A stretch of DNA of 64,000 bases, taken from assembly GCA_016235555.1 (NCBI GenBank), contig JACRKC010000006.1, positions 1-64,000 of the forward strand. Direction: 5' to 3'. This document shows positions 18,083-27,572 of the stretch, piece by piece; positions within the stretch are counted from its first letter, which is position 1, and each line of letters opens with the position of its first letter. The translations under genes were made by a program, and so were the position numbers. The DNA is from Verrucomicrobiota bacterium (lineage in GTDB: Bacteria > Verrucomicrobiota > Verrucomicrobiia > Opitutales > Opitutaceae). Below the pieces are notes generated by a model, which saw only the letters and a program-made list of their open reading frames with translations, was not told the origin of the DNA and ran no database searches.

Positions 18083-19405
18083 TCACCGGTTGAACGATTG
18101 TTCCGTGATCCAGTGGAAACCGCGGCTGAGCAGTGTGAATTGCCTCTCGTCCACTCGCTGCAAAGTCACCTTCAACGCCGCACCGTTCAGTTTCGCCTCC
18201 AGCAGCATCCGCCCGGCTTCGGGCAGGGAGATTACCACGGGTGTAGGCGTGGCGTCAGAAGCTGAAGTTCCGAACAGATACCCGCCGGCCGCTTCGGCCT
18301 TGCGCACGAACCAGAATCCCGCCCGGGTGCCATCCATCCGACGTGCGGCGACGATTCGGTAGTCGCCGAAGATCACGGTCTGCCAGCGCTGAGTGTCGGT
18401 CGTCAGCGGCGGCACGAGCTGGCCGTCTCGTTCATAGGCCTCGACGCGCCAGATGCCCCGCAGCTCCGGCGGTGTGGCGCCGTAGCGCGCCGCATTGTCA
18501 GCGCCCGCCTTGAGCTGGCCACCGATCGCTTGATAGAGGGTGCCAACCGCGACAACGAGTGTAAGTGCGGTCGCCAGCCGCCTCTGGCCCAAGGTCGGCC
18601 ATGTTTCCACGGCGGGATCCAGTTCGGTCGGGCGGTGGAACCAGAGCAACAACGCAAGCCGTCCCCGGTCAGGCCAGATCAAGAAAACCGCCATGACCAG
18701 GAGGTGCCCTGAATACAGCTTCACCGGCACGTCGTAGCAGAGGTTGAGCATGACGACATTGGCCATGATGCCCGCAGTGAGCAGTGCGCCGAGCAGCGTC
18801 GTGCGGCGGAAAAACAGCAGCGCGCCCGCCATCACCTCGGCCACTCCGAGAAACACAACGTAGGCCGGAGAGAAGCCCATGAATTTCCACAGCAATCCCT
18901 GCGGTGAAGACTCACCCAGCGTTTGGGTCAATTGGTGCAACGAAGGCGGCGGGAACTGCGTCGGCGGGACGATCTTCATGAACCCATAAACCAACATCGC
19001 ACTGCCGAGCACGAGGCGCAGCCCGAACCGCAGCCAGCGGCACATTCGGACATCCGGCGTGCACCTCCGGTCGCCGATGATCCAAGCCATTGCTGCCATC
19101 GCCGCCATTGTCGCAAAAATTCCCACGCGGAGCCAGTCGGCGGTCGTATCGGAACTCCCCGTGAGCCCCGTCGGAATCTCGCGCGTGATTCCGAGGATCC
19201 GGTGACCTATCCACGCCGCCGCTTGTTTCACTGCCGTCCCGCTTGCGTCGCCCAACGCATCCAAGCCGGGCACGAGCCCTAGCACGGCCGTCAGATTGTG
19301 CAGCACCAGATAGATCGCGCCGAGGCGAAACCCGAAGGCACGCGCTCGTTCCGCTACAGCAACCCGCGTTGGTGACTGATCAAGGGGAAGAGGGGGCGTT
19401 TCCAT
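18083..19405 (-). CDS. DoxX-like multi-pass membrane protein
   Basis: 440 residues. The N-terminal ~290 residues contain about seven hydrophobic segments, including GAIYLVLHNLTAVLGLVPGL, LVLGSAMLVYGFMKIVP, YVVFLGVAEVMAGALLFF and GHLLVMAVFLIWPD. The K-x-x-P after FMKIV, the VAEVMAG segment and the four-helix order are typical of DoxX/SURF4-type proteins. The C-terminal ~130 residues are soluble and beta-rich (ELRGIWRVEAYERDGQ ... RQFTLLSRGFHWITEQ); I do not recognise that part. No clear partner in the neighbourhood. Function unknown; DoxX homologues are linked to redox or lipid membrane functions. Confidence 0.65.
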   Translation of the reverse strand: METPPLPLDQSPTRVAVAERARAFGFRLGAIYLVLHNLTAVLGLVPGLDALGDASGTAVKQAAAWIGHRILGITREIPTGLTGSSDTTADWLRVGIFATMAAMAAMAWIIGDRRCTPDVRMCRWLRFGLRLVLGSAMLVYGFMKIVPPTQFPPPSLHQLTQTLGESSPQGLLWKFMGFSPAYVVFLGVAEVMAGALLFFRRTTLLGALLTAGIMANVVMLNLCYDVPVKLYSGHLLVMAVFLIWPDRGRLALLLWFHRPTELDPAVETWPTLGQRRLATALTLVVAVGTLYQAIGGQLKAGADNAARYGATPPELRGIWRVEAYERDGQLVPPLTTDTQRWQTVIFGDYRIVAARRMDGTRAGFWFVRKAEAAGGYLFGTSASDATPTPVVISLPEAGRMLLEAKLNGAALKVTLQRVDERQFTLLSRGFHWITEQSFNR

Positions 19406-19503
19406 TGCCGCGCGCGACTTGTCGCATACCGACTACGTCACGTTGCTGGCCGAAGGGCAGGACCGTGGCAGTCAGTCTTTGGAGTTTGGGGTGCGAGAGT
19501 GGT

Positions 19504-20985
<1,482 letters not shown>

Positions 20986-21071
20986 GGCGGGGCCTTTCTC
21001 TTTTGGGGGATGGGAGATGGGAGTTCGGAGATGGGGCGACGGATTCCCTAGAGGCGGTGACAAAACGTGCC

Positions 21072-21168
21072 TGTCATTCTGAGCGTAGCGAAGAATCCAG
21101 CAGGAGATGCGAACGCGCTCATCGCTTGCGAGTATCCAAGTGGATTCTTCGCTGCGCTCAGAATGACA
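21072..21168. repeat. Family P8 inverted repeat
   Basis: Arms TGTCATTCTGAGCGTAGCGA and TTCGCTGCGCTCAGAATGAC lie 21,072-21,168, between the DUF1549/1553 stop and the DUF1501 start. A transcript of the operon would contain this hairpin, which might tune expression of the last gene. Confidence 0.8.
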
Positions 21169-21196
21169 AACGCGGGAGAGGACATCGGATGATTTC

Positions 21197-24100
21197 CTAG
21201 TGGTTGAACAAAAACGCCGGCGTGTTGATGAGGGCCCACGCCAAGTCCTGGGTGGCGGCGAGGCGGTGGTTGGCTTGTTGTTTTTCGCTCATCTCGGTGT
21301 CGGCGCGGAGTTGGGCGAGCTTCGGGTCGAGCGGCACGGGCAGCTCGGCGGTGGCGAGGGCGGCTTTCAGGGATTTGAGTTTCGAATCCTCGGGGAGTGG
21401 GCGCTCGGCGGTGGTGAGGGCGTGTTGTTTTTTCAGGAGCGCGGGGTCGGCGGCGCGGTAGTAGGCGGTGAGCGCGGTCGCTTGCTCGGATGTGCGAGCG
21501 GCGGCCGGAGTCTTGAGGATGGCGGCGATGTCTGACGGAAGGCCGAGCTCGAGCGGATCGGTGGAGGTGGTGGCCCAGAGGCGGAAGCGGCCGACAAAGA
21601 AATCGTCGCGGAAGCGGTGATAGAGAATGAGCGTGAGCGTCGTGCCGCCTTCTTCGCCGGCGGGTTCGGCGAGCGCGAAGCGGGCGTAGTGCGGCTCGCC
21701 GAAACGCGGGCTCACGGCCCAGCCGTCGCGGGCGTCGTCGATCTTGCCATCGATGGCGAGCTTCACGTCGAAGTTGTTCTGTGAAAAGTCGGCGCGGGCG
21801 TCCTTGAACTTGGCGTCCTTGACGTCGCGCTTTGCGGCTTTGTCGGCAGTCCGGAGGACGATTTCGGTGAGGACAAAATTGCCGTTGGCGCGGCCGGGGC
21901 CGTAGTTGGGGAGCGAGTTGTCGGGGAGCGCCTCGAGCATGATACCCGTGATGCCGGTGAGATCGGTGGTGCCGGTGAGGGTGACGTCGACGTTGTTGGT
22001 CTTGGCGCCGGTGGCGAGGTAGGCGCCGTCGGGCTGTTTGGTGACCTTGATATTGTTGCTGCCGCGCATGGTGGTGAACGTGAGCGGCTGCCACGTGGTG
22101 CCGAGGCGCGCGGGCGGCAAAGCGGCTTCCCAAGCGGCCTGCGCGGCGGGCACCTTTTCCTCCTCGGCGGCGAGGGCGGTGCGGGTGGCGGCGATTTTCT
22201 CGATGCGCTTCTTCTCGGCCTCGGCGACCTGTGGCGCGATCGCGATGGTGCGGGCCTCGACCGCGGCGCGGGCGGCGGCGATCGCGGCGGTGCGGTCGGT
22301 TTCCTTCTTGGCGAGGATGGGCACCCACCAGGCTTCGCGCTCGGCGCGGGCGGCGGTGAGTTTCTGGTGGTCGGTGTCGAGGCCGCGCCAGGCGGCGAGC
22401 GTGGAGTCGATTTCGGCAGGGGTGGCGGGGCGGTTGAGGATGCGGAGGAAGACTTCGTTGATGAGACGGCGGTCGTCGGGCTGGGCGGCGACGAGTTTCG
22501 CGAGATCGTTTTTCGGATCCTGGATCGCGTCCGAGACGGCCGGGCCGCTGAGGAGGGCCATGACGTTGCCGAGGCCGATGTCGGAGTTGCGTTCGCACTC
22601 GCAGGCGGACTCGCGCGCGGGGCGGCCGAGGTTGGCGAGGAAACCGCTCGGCAGATCGATCGCGGAGTCGGGGAGCTGGGCGGCGCGCGTGCCGGCCGCG
22701 ATGCCCGGGAATTTCGGCGTGGAGCCGGTGACCTTGAAGACGGAGTCGAGCAGCACCTCGGCGGGGAGGCGGCGGGCGAGCGCGTGGGAGTAGTTGGTCT
22801 TGTCGTCGGAATTCCAGCGATGCGTAGCGACGGCGAGTTGGTAGGTGCGCGAGGTGGTGATGAGGCGGAGGAGCTGGCGTGTATCGAAGCCGCTGCGCAC
22901 GAATTCCGACGTGAGGTAGGCGAGGAGCTCGGGGTTGCTGGGCGGGTTGCCGGCGCGGATGTCGTCGAGCGGATCGATGAGGCCGACGCCGGTGAGGTAG
23001 CCCCAGAGGCGGTTGGTGTAGCTGAGGGCGAAGTAGCGGTTGTCGGGGGAGGTGATCCAGGCGGCGAGGGATTCGCGGCGGGAGGGGGAGGACGGAGCGG
23101 CCGAGTCGGGGCGTAAAGCCCCTCCCACAACTTTCGCGGCGTAGGGGAAGGCGGGCGCGGTGATCTGGCCGGTGCGGTCGTGGGTGATTTCGCCGTCGGT
23201 TTTGTCGGCGACGATTTCGTAGAGGGGCTTGGCGCCCTCGACGGCGGTGCCGGCGATGGTCTTGTTGCCGGACTGCGGATCCTTCTTGAGGTCGAGCCGG
23301 GCGAAGAAGGCGGAAAGTTCGTAATACTGATCCTGCGTCCAGCGTTCGAAGGGGTGGTCGTGGCACTTGTTGCAGTTGAAGCGCGTGGCGAGGAAGAGGT
23401 GCGTGGTGTTCTCCATCGTCTCGGTCGGCGTGCGGAGGACCTTGTAGTAACTGGCCGCGGGATTTTCTCGCGTGGAGCCGGTGGCGGTGAGGATTTTGCG
23501 CGCGAAGGCGTCGTAGGGCGTGTTGGCGGCGACCTCGCCGCGGATCCATTCGCGGAATTTTTTTGCGCCCTCCTCGCCGAGGAATTTCCGGTTCACTTGG
23601 AGGAGGTCGGCCCATTTGTTGGCCCAGTGGTCGACGAACTCGGGCGAACCGATGAGCCGATCGATGACGGCGTCGCGCTTCGTGCGCACGGGGCGGTTGT
23701 CGGCGAGGAACGCGCGCACCTCGTCGGTCGTCGGCGGCAGGCCGGTGAGATCGAGGTAAACGCGGCGGAGGAACTCCTCGTCGCCGGCGAGCGCGGACGG
23801 GAGGATTTTCAGGCGCTGCCATTTCGCGGCGGTGAACTCGTCGATCTGGTTCCACTTCTCCGGCTCGGCCCACGCGAAGCCGCTGCGGTCGCCCATGACG
23901 GTGACGGTGGTGGCGGCGTAGTTGCCCTCGAAACGCGCGAGCACGGGCGCCTCGCCGCGGCGGAGCGTGGTGACGAGGCCGTGTTCGTCGACGGTGACGA
24001 CATCGGTGTTGCCCGATTCGATGAAGCCCTCGGCGGTCACATCGCGCGCGCGGCCGTCGGCGTAGGTGGCGACGATGCGCATCTGCTGGCGCGAGCCGAC

Positions 24101-24850
24101 GGCTTGGAGGACGGGATCTTGCGGCGAGATTTCGATCTTGGTGACGCGCGGCGTGGCGGGGTCGAGCTTGGCGCCGCCGGCAATCCACGCGCGGAGGATG
24201 CGATAGTATTTGCTGTCGTAAGGCGTGCGCTGGCCGCCTTCGTGGGGGACGGCACCGGTGGCCTTGAGCAACATCAACGAGTCGTCGGGCGAGGCGAGGT
24301 TGACGCGGCGGCCGGCGTGGTCGTCGACGAGCGAGCGCACGTCGTAGATCGCGTCGTAGCCGCGGAGCGAGAGCTTGAAGCCGACCTTACCCTCCTTCGC
24401 GCCGTGACACGTGCCGGCGCTGCAACCGAGGCGGTTGATGACGGGGCTGACGTCGCGGACGTAGTCGACGATCGGTGATTCGACGACTCGTGCGACGGTG
24501 ACGGCGGCGCGTGCGGACTGGCCGGAGAGCGAGGCGGTGAGGGTGGCGCGGCCGTTGGCGCGGGCGTGGAGCTGGCCGGCGGGTGTGACTTCGGCGGCGG
24601 CGGAATCGACGGAGAGTTTGGCGAGGCGCGTTGCGTCGAGGCTCGTGCCATCGACGAGGCGCGCGGTGACGAGGATTTGCGCGGAGTCGAACGTGCCATT
24701 GAGGGCGACGGAGGCGGGCGCGATCTCGAGGGCGGCGACTTTTGTGCCGGCGGGGAGGACCTCGGGGGCGATTTTGGGAATAGGCGCCATCGCGGCGAAG
24801 AGAGGCGTAACTAACAGGGTGCCGAGGCAGACGAGCGAGCGGGGCGTCAT
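21197..24850 (-). CDS. DUF1549/DUF1553 (PSCyt2-PSD1) protein with Big-2-like domain
   Basis: 1217 residues from the ATG at 24850; sequence upstream of it is repeat DNA. A signal peptide (~1-20) is followed by an immunoglobulin-like Big-2-type domain (~38-120). Next comes a cytochrome-like C143-SAGT-C148-H149-GAKEG motif, a region with a second Ig-like stretch (~210-290), then DUF1549 ([20 protein letters not shown] ... [13 protein letters not shown]). DUF1553 contains [19 protein letters not shown] (CxxCH near 493) and [20 protein letters not shown]-terminal region has coiled-coil-like alanine-rich helices (~900-960). These huge exported proteins are typical of Planctomycetes/Verrucomicrobia and may bind c-type haem; function unknown. 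A 27-bp repeat arm (23,104-23,130) is embedded in frame. Confidence 0.88.
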   Translation of the reverse strand: MTPRSLVCLGTLLVTPLFAAMAPIPKIAPEVLPAGTKVAALEIAPASVALNGTFDSAQILVTARLVDGTSLDATRLAKLSVDSAAAEVTPAGQLHARANGRATLTASLSGQSARAAVTVARVVESPIVDYVRDVSPVINRLGCSAGTCHGAKEGKVGFKLSLRGYDAIYDVRSLVDDHAGRRVNLASPDDSLMLLKATGAVPHEGGQRTPYDSKYYRILRAWIAGGAKLDPATPRVTKIEISPQDPVLQAVGSRQQMRIVATYADGRARDVTAEGFIESGNTDVVTVDEHGLVTTLRRGEAPVLARFEGNYAATTVTVMGDRSGFAWAEPEKWNQIDEFTAAKWQRLKILPSALAGDEEFLRRVYLDLTGLPPTTDEVRAFLADNRPVRTKRDAVIDRLIGSPEFVDHWANKWADLLQVNRKFLGEEGAKKFREWIRGEVAANTPYDAFARKILTATGSTRENPAASYYKVLRTPTETMENTTHLFLATRFNCNKCHDHPFERWTQDQYYELSAFFARLDLKKDPQSGNKTIAGTAVEGAKPLYEIVADKTDGEITHDRTGQITAPAFPYAAKVVGGALRPDSAAPSSPSRRESLAAWITSPDNRYFALSYTNRLWGYLTGVGLIDPLDDIRAGNPPSNPELLAYLTSEFVRSGFDTRQLLRLITTSRTYQLAVATHRWNSDDKTNYSHALARRLPAEVLLDSVFKVTGSTPKFPGIAAGTRAAQLPDSAIDLPSGFLANLGRPARESACECERNSDIGLGNVMALLSGPAVSDAIQDPKNDLAKLVAAQPDDRRLINEVFLRILNRPATPAEIDSTLAAWRGLDTDHQKLTAARAEREAWWVPILAKKETDRTAAIAAARAAVEARTIAIAPQVAEAEKKRIEKIAATRTALAAEEEKVPAAQAAWEAALPPARLGTTWQPLTFTTMRGSNNIKVTKQPDGAYLATGAKTNNVDVTLTGTTDLTGITGIMLEALPDNSLPNYGPGRANGNFVLTEIVLRTADKAAKRDVKDAKFKDARADFSQNNFDVKLAIDGKIDDARDGWAVSPRFGEPHYARFALAEPAGEEGGTTLTLILYHRFRDDFFVGRFRLWATTSTDPLELGLPSDIAAILKTPAAARTSEQATALTAYYRAADPALLKKQHALTTAERPLPEDSKLKSLKAALATAELPVPLDPKLAQLRADTEMSEKQQANHRLAATQDLAWALINTPAFLFNH
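23104..23130 (-). repeat. Family P6 repeat arm inside a coding sequence
   Basis: The complement of this segment (TGTGGGAGGGGCTTTACGCC then CCGACTC) is the same arm that forms the hairpin at 34,502-34,572. Here it is a single arm inside the DUF1549/DUF1553 gene and is translated as [11 protein letters not shown] (about residues 573-583), between two conserved segments. Confidence 0.8.
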
Positions 24851-24869
24851 GAGCGAAAATCGAGAGGAA

Positions 24870-24979
24870 GGAGCCTGCTTGCAGGCGATTTCGTGGCACG
24901 GGTCTCCCGACCCGTGAGTCCGAACACGGGTCGGGAGCCCCGTGCCACTCCAAGCCATCGCCTGCAAGCAGGCTCCTAC
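24870..24979. repeat. Family P10 hairpin with a P9 hairpin nested inside
   Basis: Outer arms GGAGCCTGCTTGCAGGCGAT and ATCGCCTGCAAGCAGGCTCC enclose a complete P9 element at 24,893-24,948 (GTGGCACGGGTCTCCCGACC ... CCCCGTGCCAC). The P10 copy at 53,325-53,400 has a different core. It lies in the 158-bp gap between two co-directional genes of the cytochrome/DUF1549 operon. Confidence 0.85.
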
Positions 24980-25008
24980 CTTCATGCAGTGCGCATTCAT
25001 TGGGGTGT

Positions 25009-26535
25009 TTATCGTGACACCGCTTGCGCCAGTTTTTTTGGCGCGACGGTGACCGGGACGAATTCGCTGACGATTGTGCCGTCGGCGGTGTTGAGGAGGC
25101 GGATGCGGCCGTCTTCGCCGGCGGCGGCGAGGCGCGTGCCGTCGGGGTGAAAGGCGAGCGCGTAGACGCCGCAGGGAAACTTGGTTTCGGCGAGACGCTT
25201 TGCGCCGTCGGTGGTGAAACGCTCGATCTCGGCCTTCTCCTCCTTGGTGTAGGCGCTGGCGATTTTGTCGGCGTAGGCCTTCAGGAGGAGCTCAGGGATC
25301 TCGGTGTTGAATTCGCCGGGGAACAGGTGCACGGCGCCGTGGCCGTTGTAGCTGCTGGCGGCGGCGATGAGTTTGCCGTCACGGCTGTAGTCGACGGCGA
25401 AGACGCGGCCCTCCATCGCGGGGAATTTACGGAGGAGGTTGGCGTTGTCGCCGATGCGGCGCTTGGTCTTGCGGAAAATCTGGTAGAGCGCGGGCACGCC
25501 GTCGGCGCCGCCGATGACGACTTCGTCACGGTCGGGGCGCAGCGCGACCGAGTGCAGGCCGCCGCGGAGCGCGCCGGGCGTGATCGAGCTGATGTTGTCG
25601 ATGAAGCGCTGCGTCTCGACCTCGGTGAGCTTGGTGCTCATGTCGCGGCCGACGGAAATGAGGTGCTTGCCGTCGCGCGTGAACACGGTGTCGAGCACCC
25701 AGTCGTTGTGCGAACCCTGCTGGAGCACCTGCTCGCCGGTGGTGGCGTCGATGGCGCGCACATTGTTGTCGGGGCAACCGAAGGCGACGAGCTGGCCATC
25801 GGGCGACCAGCTCACGCCGTAGACGGTGTCGTAGCCGATCGGCACGGACACGGTGAGCTTGCGCGCGGCGAGATCCCACACCTGCACCTCGCCCATGCGC
25901 GCGGGCAGGCCGCCGGCGACGGCGAGGCGTGAACCGTCGGGCGAGAAGCGCACGGACTCAATACGCTCGGAGAGGCCGATGAGGCGCGCGACGAGGCCGG
26001 AGCCGTCGGCCTTGTGCAACAGCACTTCGTGAAAGCCGGAGACCGCGAGGAGCGATCCGTCAGGCGAAAACGCGAGCGACGTGATGACGGGCGGGCGCGT
26101 GTAGGTGGGCGGATGCCCGGCGTCGATGCGTTGCACGGCGTTGGCGGGCGTGTCGTCGACCGCGCCCTCGGCGATCCAGCGCGTGATGAGCGCGCGATCG
26201 GCCTCGGGGAGCGCGGCTTTGTCCTTGGGCATGTCGAACTCGCCGCTGGCATCGGGCGTGATGGCGTGGACGAGCGGACTGGTTTTCGGGTCGCGCGGGA
26301 CGATGGCGGGCGAGCTGTTGTCGCCGCCGGCGAGCAGGCGCTTGAACTCGGTCATGACGAAACCACCCTTGGGCTTGGCTGGTTGATGGCAGCCCTGGCA
26401 ATGAGCCTGGAAGACCGGGCGGACCTGTTGCCAGTAGCTGACCGGCTTCGTGGGGTCGACCGGATCGGACGGCGCGGCCAGGGCGCGCGTGGCGACGAGC
26501 AACAGCAGGCAGGCAAACGCGAAGGGACGTCGCAT
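25009..26535 (-). CDS. Planctomycete-type cytochrome c domain protein with WD40 repeats
   Basis: 508 residues from the ATG at 26535. A signal peptide (~1-20, ATRALA) is followed by a PSCyt1 domain: YWQQVRPVFQAHC46-QG-C49-H50-QPAKPKGGF (covalent haem site), with the ligand-region motif FDMPKDK. WD40-type blades occupy ~150-500 (SLAFSPDGSLLAVSG, SVRFSPDGSRLAVAGG, GVSWSPDGQLVAFG, ALAFHPDGTRLAAAGEDG). Such proteins precede DUF1549/DUF1553 and DUF1501 genes, as here, suggesting an exported haem-containing complex. First gene of the minus-strand trio 26,535-19,504. Confidence 0.9.
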   Translation of the reverse strand: MRRPFAFACLLLLVATRALAAPSDPVDPTKPVSYWQQVRPVFQAHCQGCHQPAKPKGGFVMTEFKRLLAGGDNSSPAIVPRDPKTSPLVHAITPDASGEFDMPKDKAALPEADRALITRWIAEGAVDDTPANAVQRIDAGHPPTYTRPPVITSLAFSPDGSLLAVSGFHEVLLHKADGSGLVARLIGLSERIESVRFSPDGSRLAVAGGLPARMGEVQVWDLAARKLTVSVPIGYDTVYGVSWSPDGQLVAFGCPDNNVRAIDATTGEQVLQQGSHNDWVLDTVFTRDGKHLISVGRDMSTKLTEVETQRFIDNISSITPGALRGGLHSVALRPDRDEVVIGGADGVPALYQIFRKTKRRIGDNANLLRKFPAMEGRVFAVDYSRDGKLIAAASSYNGHGAVHLFPGEFNTEIPELLLKAYADKIASAYTKEEKAEIERFTTDGAKRLAETKFPCGVYALAFHPDGTRLAAAGEDGRIRLLNTADGTIVSEFVPVTVAPKKLAQAVSR

Positions 26536-26854
26536 CGGGTGGGGTGGGGACCGGTTGATGGCAGCGTGGCTGCGGCGACGCGGCAACGAGAAACTCGGGC
26601 TCCGGGCCAACGGGGGTGTAACTCAAACTGAGGTCAGCGATTTGTAGCGGCGCTCGATGACCGCCGAACGAATGCCCTTGGCGCAAAGCCGGCGGTCATA
26701 GACCGCCGCTACAGCCGAGGCATTCGAAAACTGACCTCACTTTGAGTTGCACCCCGGGCCAACCGACGCGCAGCGAATCGCAAGGAACGCAGGGCGAAGT
26801 CGCGCGACCGGCGTAGCGTGTCGCCGTGGCAGAAGCTCTTAACCCCAACCCGCC
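26536..26854. other. 319-bp intergenic region holding a P1 element
   Basis: Apart from the P1 element with its target duplication (26,602-26,763), about 90 bp remain before the DksA-like gene and 66 bp before the cytochrome gene start. These should carry the divergent promoters. No clear promoter motif or other gene is seen. Confidence 0.5.
26602..26763. mobile_element. P1 miniature hairpin transposon, copy 1 (with 10-bp target duplication)
   Basis: Element 26,612-26,753. Termini GGGGGTGTAACTCAAACTGA and CTCACTTTGAGTTGCACC; inner inverted pair GTAGCGGCGCTCGATGACCG / GCGGTCATAGACCGCCGCTA. CCGGGCCAAC occurs directly on both sides (26,602-26,611 and 26,754-26,763), a target-site duplication. 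No coding capacity, so non-autonomous. Confidence 0.8.
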
Positions 26855-27358
26855 ATGAACGACTCAACCCATCCGTCAGATGCGCGACCGGGCCCCACGG
26901 AAAACGAAATCCGGGAACTGGCGTATCAACTCTACGAGCAGGGTGGTCGCGAACACGGCCGCGATCTGGATCACTGGCTCAAGGCCGAGGTTGCGCTGCA
27001 GCAGGCGGCGAAACCCGGCTCCGTCCCGCGCAAATGGGCGTGGCATGACCGCACGTTGCGGCGCATCCGTGAAACGTTGCGGCGCGAGCACGACGAACAT
27101 GCGGCCGAAGCCCGCATGCCGCTGCCGCGCGGCGGCGCCGATGCGGTCGACGTGGCCAACGATGAATGCGAACACGACACGTTGATGGCCGAGATTTCGC
27201 TGGCCGAGACCGAGCTGGCGGAAATCGATGCCGCGCTGGAGCGGATTGCCAACGGCACCTACGGTGTCTGTGAAGTCACCGGTCAGCTGATTCCGGAAGC
27301 ACGGCTGCGCGCGGTGCCGTGGGCACGGCGGTGCGTGGCGGCGGCGGAGAAACGCTGA
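26855..27358 (+). CDS. DksA/TraR zinc-finger-like protein with N-terminal DUF2934
   Basis: 167 residues. Residues ~15-50 (NEIRELAYQLYEQGGREHGR then DLDHWLKAE) match DUF2934. The C-terminal ~60 residues (EIDAALERIANGTYGVCEVT then PEARLRAVPWARRC) match the zinc-finger segment of DksA/TraR proteins. Only two Cys of the usual four remain (GVC and ARRC), as in the non-zinc branch of the family. DksA proteins insert their coiled coil into the RNA polymerase secondary channel to modulate transcription. Here the coiled-coil region is short, so a smaller TraR-like regulator is more likely. Monocistronic, divergent from the cytochrome/WD40 operon. Confidence 0.75.
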   Translation: MNDSTHPSDARPGPTENEIRELAYQLYEQGGREHGRDLDHWLKAEVALQQAAKPGSVPRKWAWHDRTLRRIRETLRREHDEHAAEARMPLPRGGADAVDVANDECEHDTLMAEISLAETELAEIDAALERIANGTYGVCEVTGQLIPEARLRAVPWARRCVAAAEKR

Positions 27359-27379
27359 GCCGGAAGGGTGCCGTCGGCC

Positions 27380-27451
27380 GTGGCAACCGACGTGAGAGGC
27401 TGGAGCAAAGAGAGTCGCGTCAACCCGCCTCGTCACCTCGGCGGCTACCAC
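27380..27451. repeat. Inverted repeat related to 3,044-3,113
   Basis: Arms GTGGCAACCGACGTGAGAGG and CTCGTCACCTCGGCGGCTAC; same family as 3,044-3,113. It lies just after the DksA-like gene and could end its transcript. Confidence 0.65.
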
Positions 27452-27537
27452 GTTTGGCGAACTTCAACGGCAACGTTAAAGTTGAGCGCGGGTTCGAGGT
27501 GGTCGCGGAAAAATGGCGCGGCTGGTGTAATCCGGGC

Positions 27538-27563
27538 ACGAGGCGGGACGCCTCGTCCACGAC
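27538..27563. repeat. Single arm of family P2
   Basis: ACGAGGCGGGACGCCTCGTC then CACGAC, 10 bp from the stop of the next minus-strand gene. The arm is itself an imperfect palindrome (GAGGCG/CGCCTC). Confidence 0.75.
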
Positions 27564-27572
27564 GGGCCGAAC

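Noticed and set aside
17850-18362. 170-codon plus-strand open frame
   Set aside because: It runs over repeat DNA and antisense to the DoxX-like gene, with no domain or start signal.
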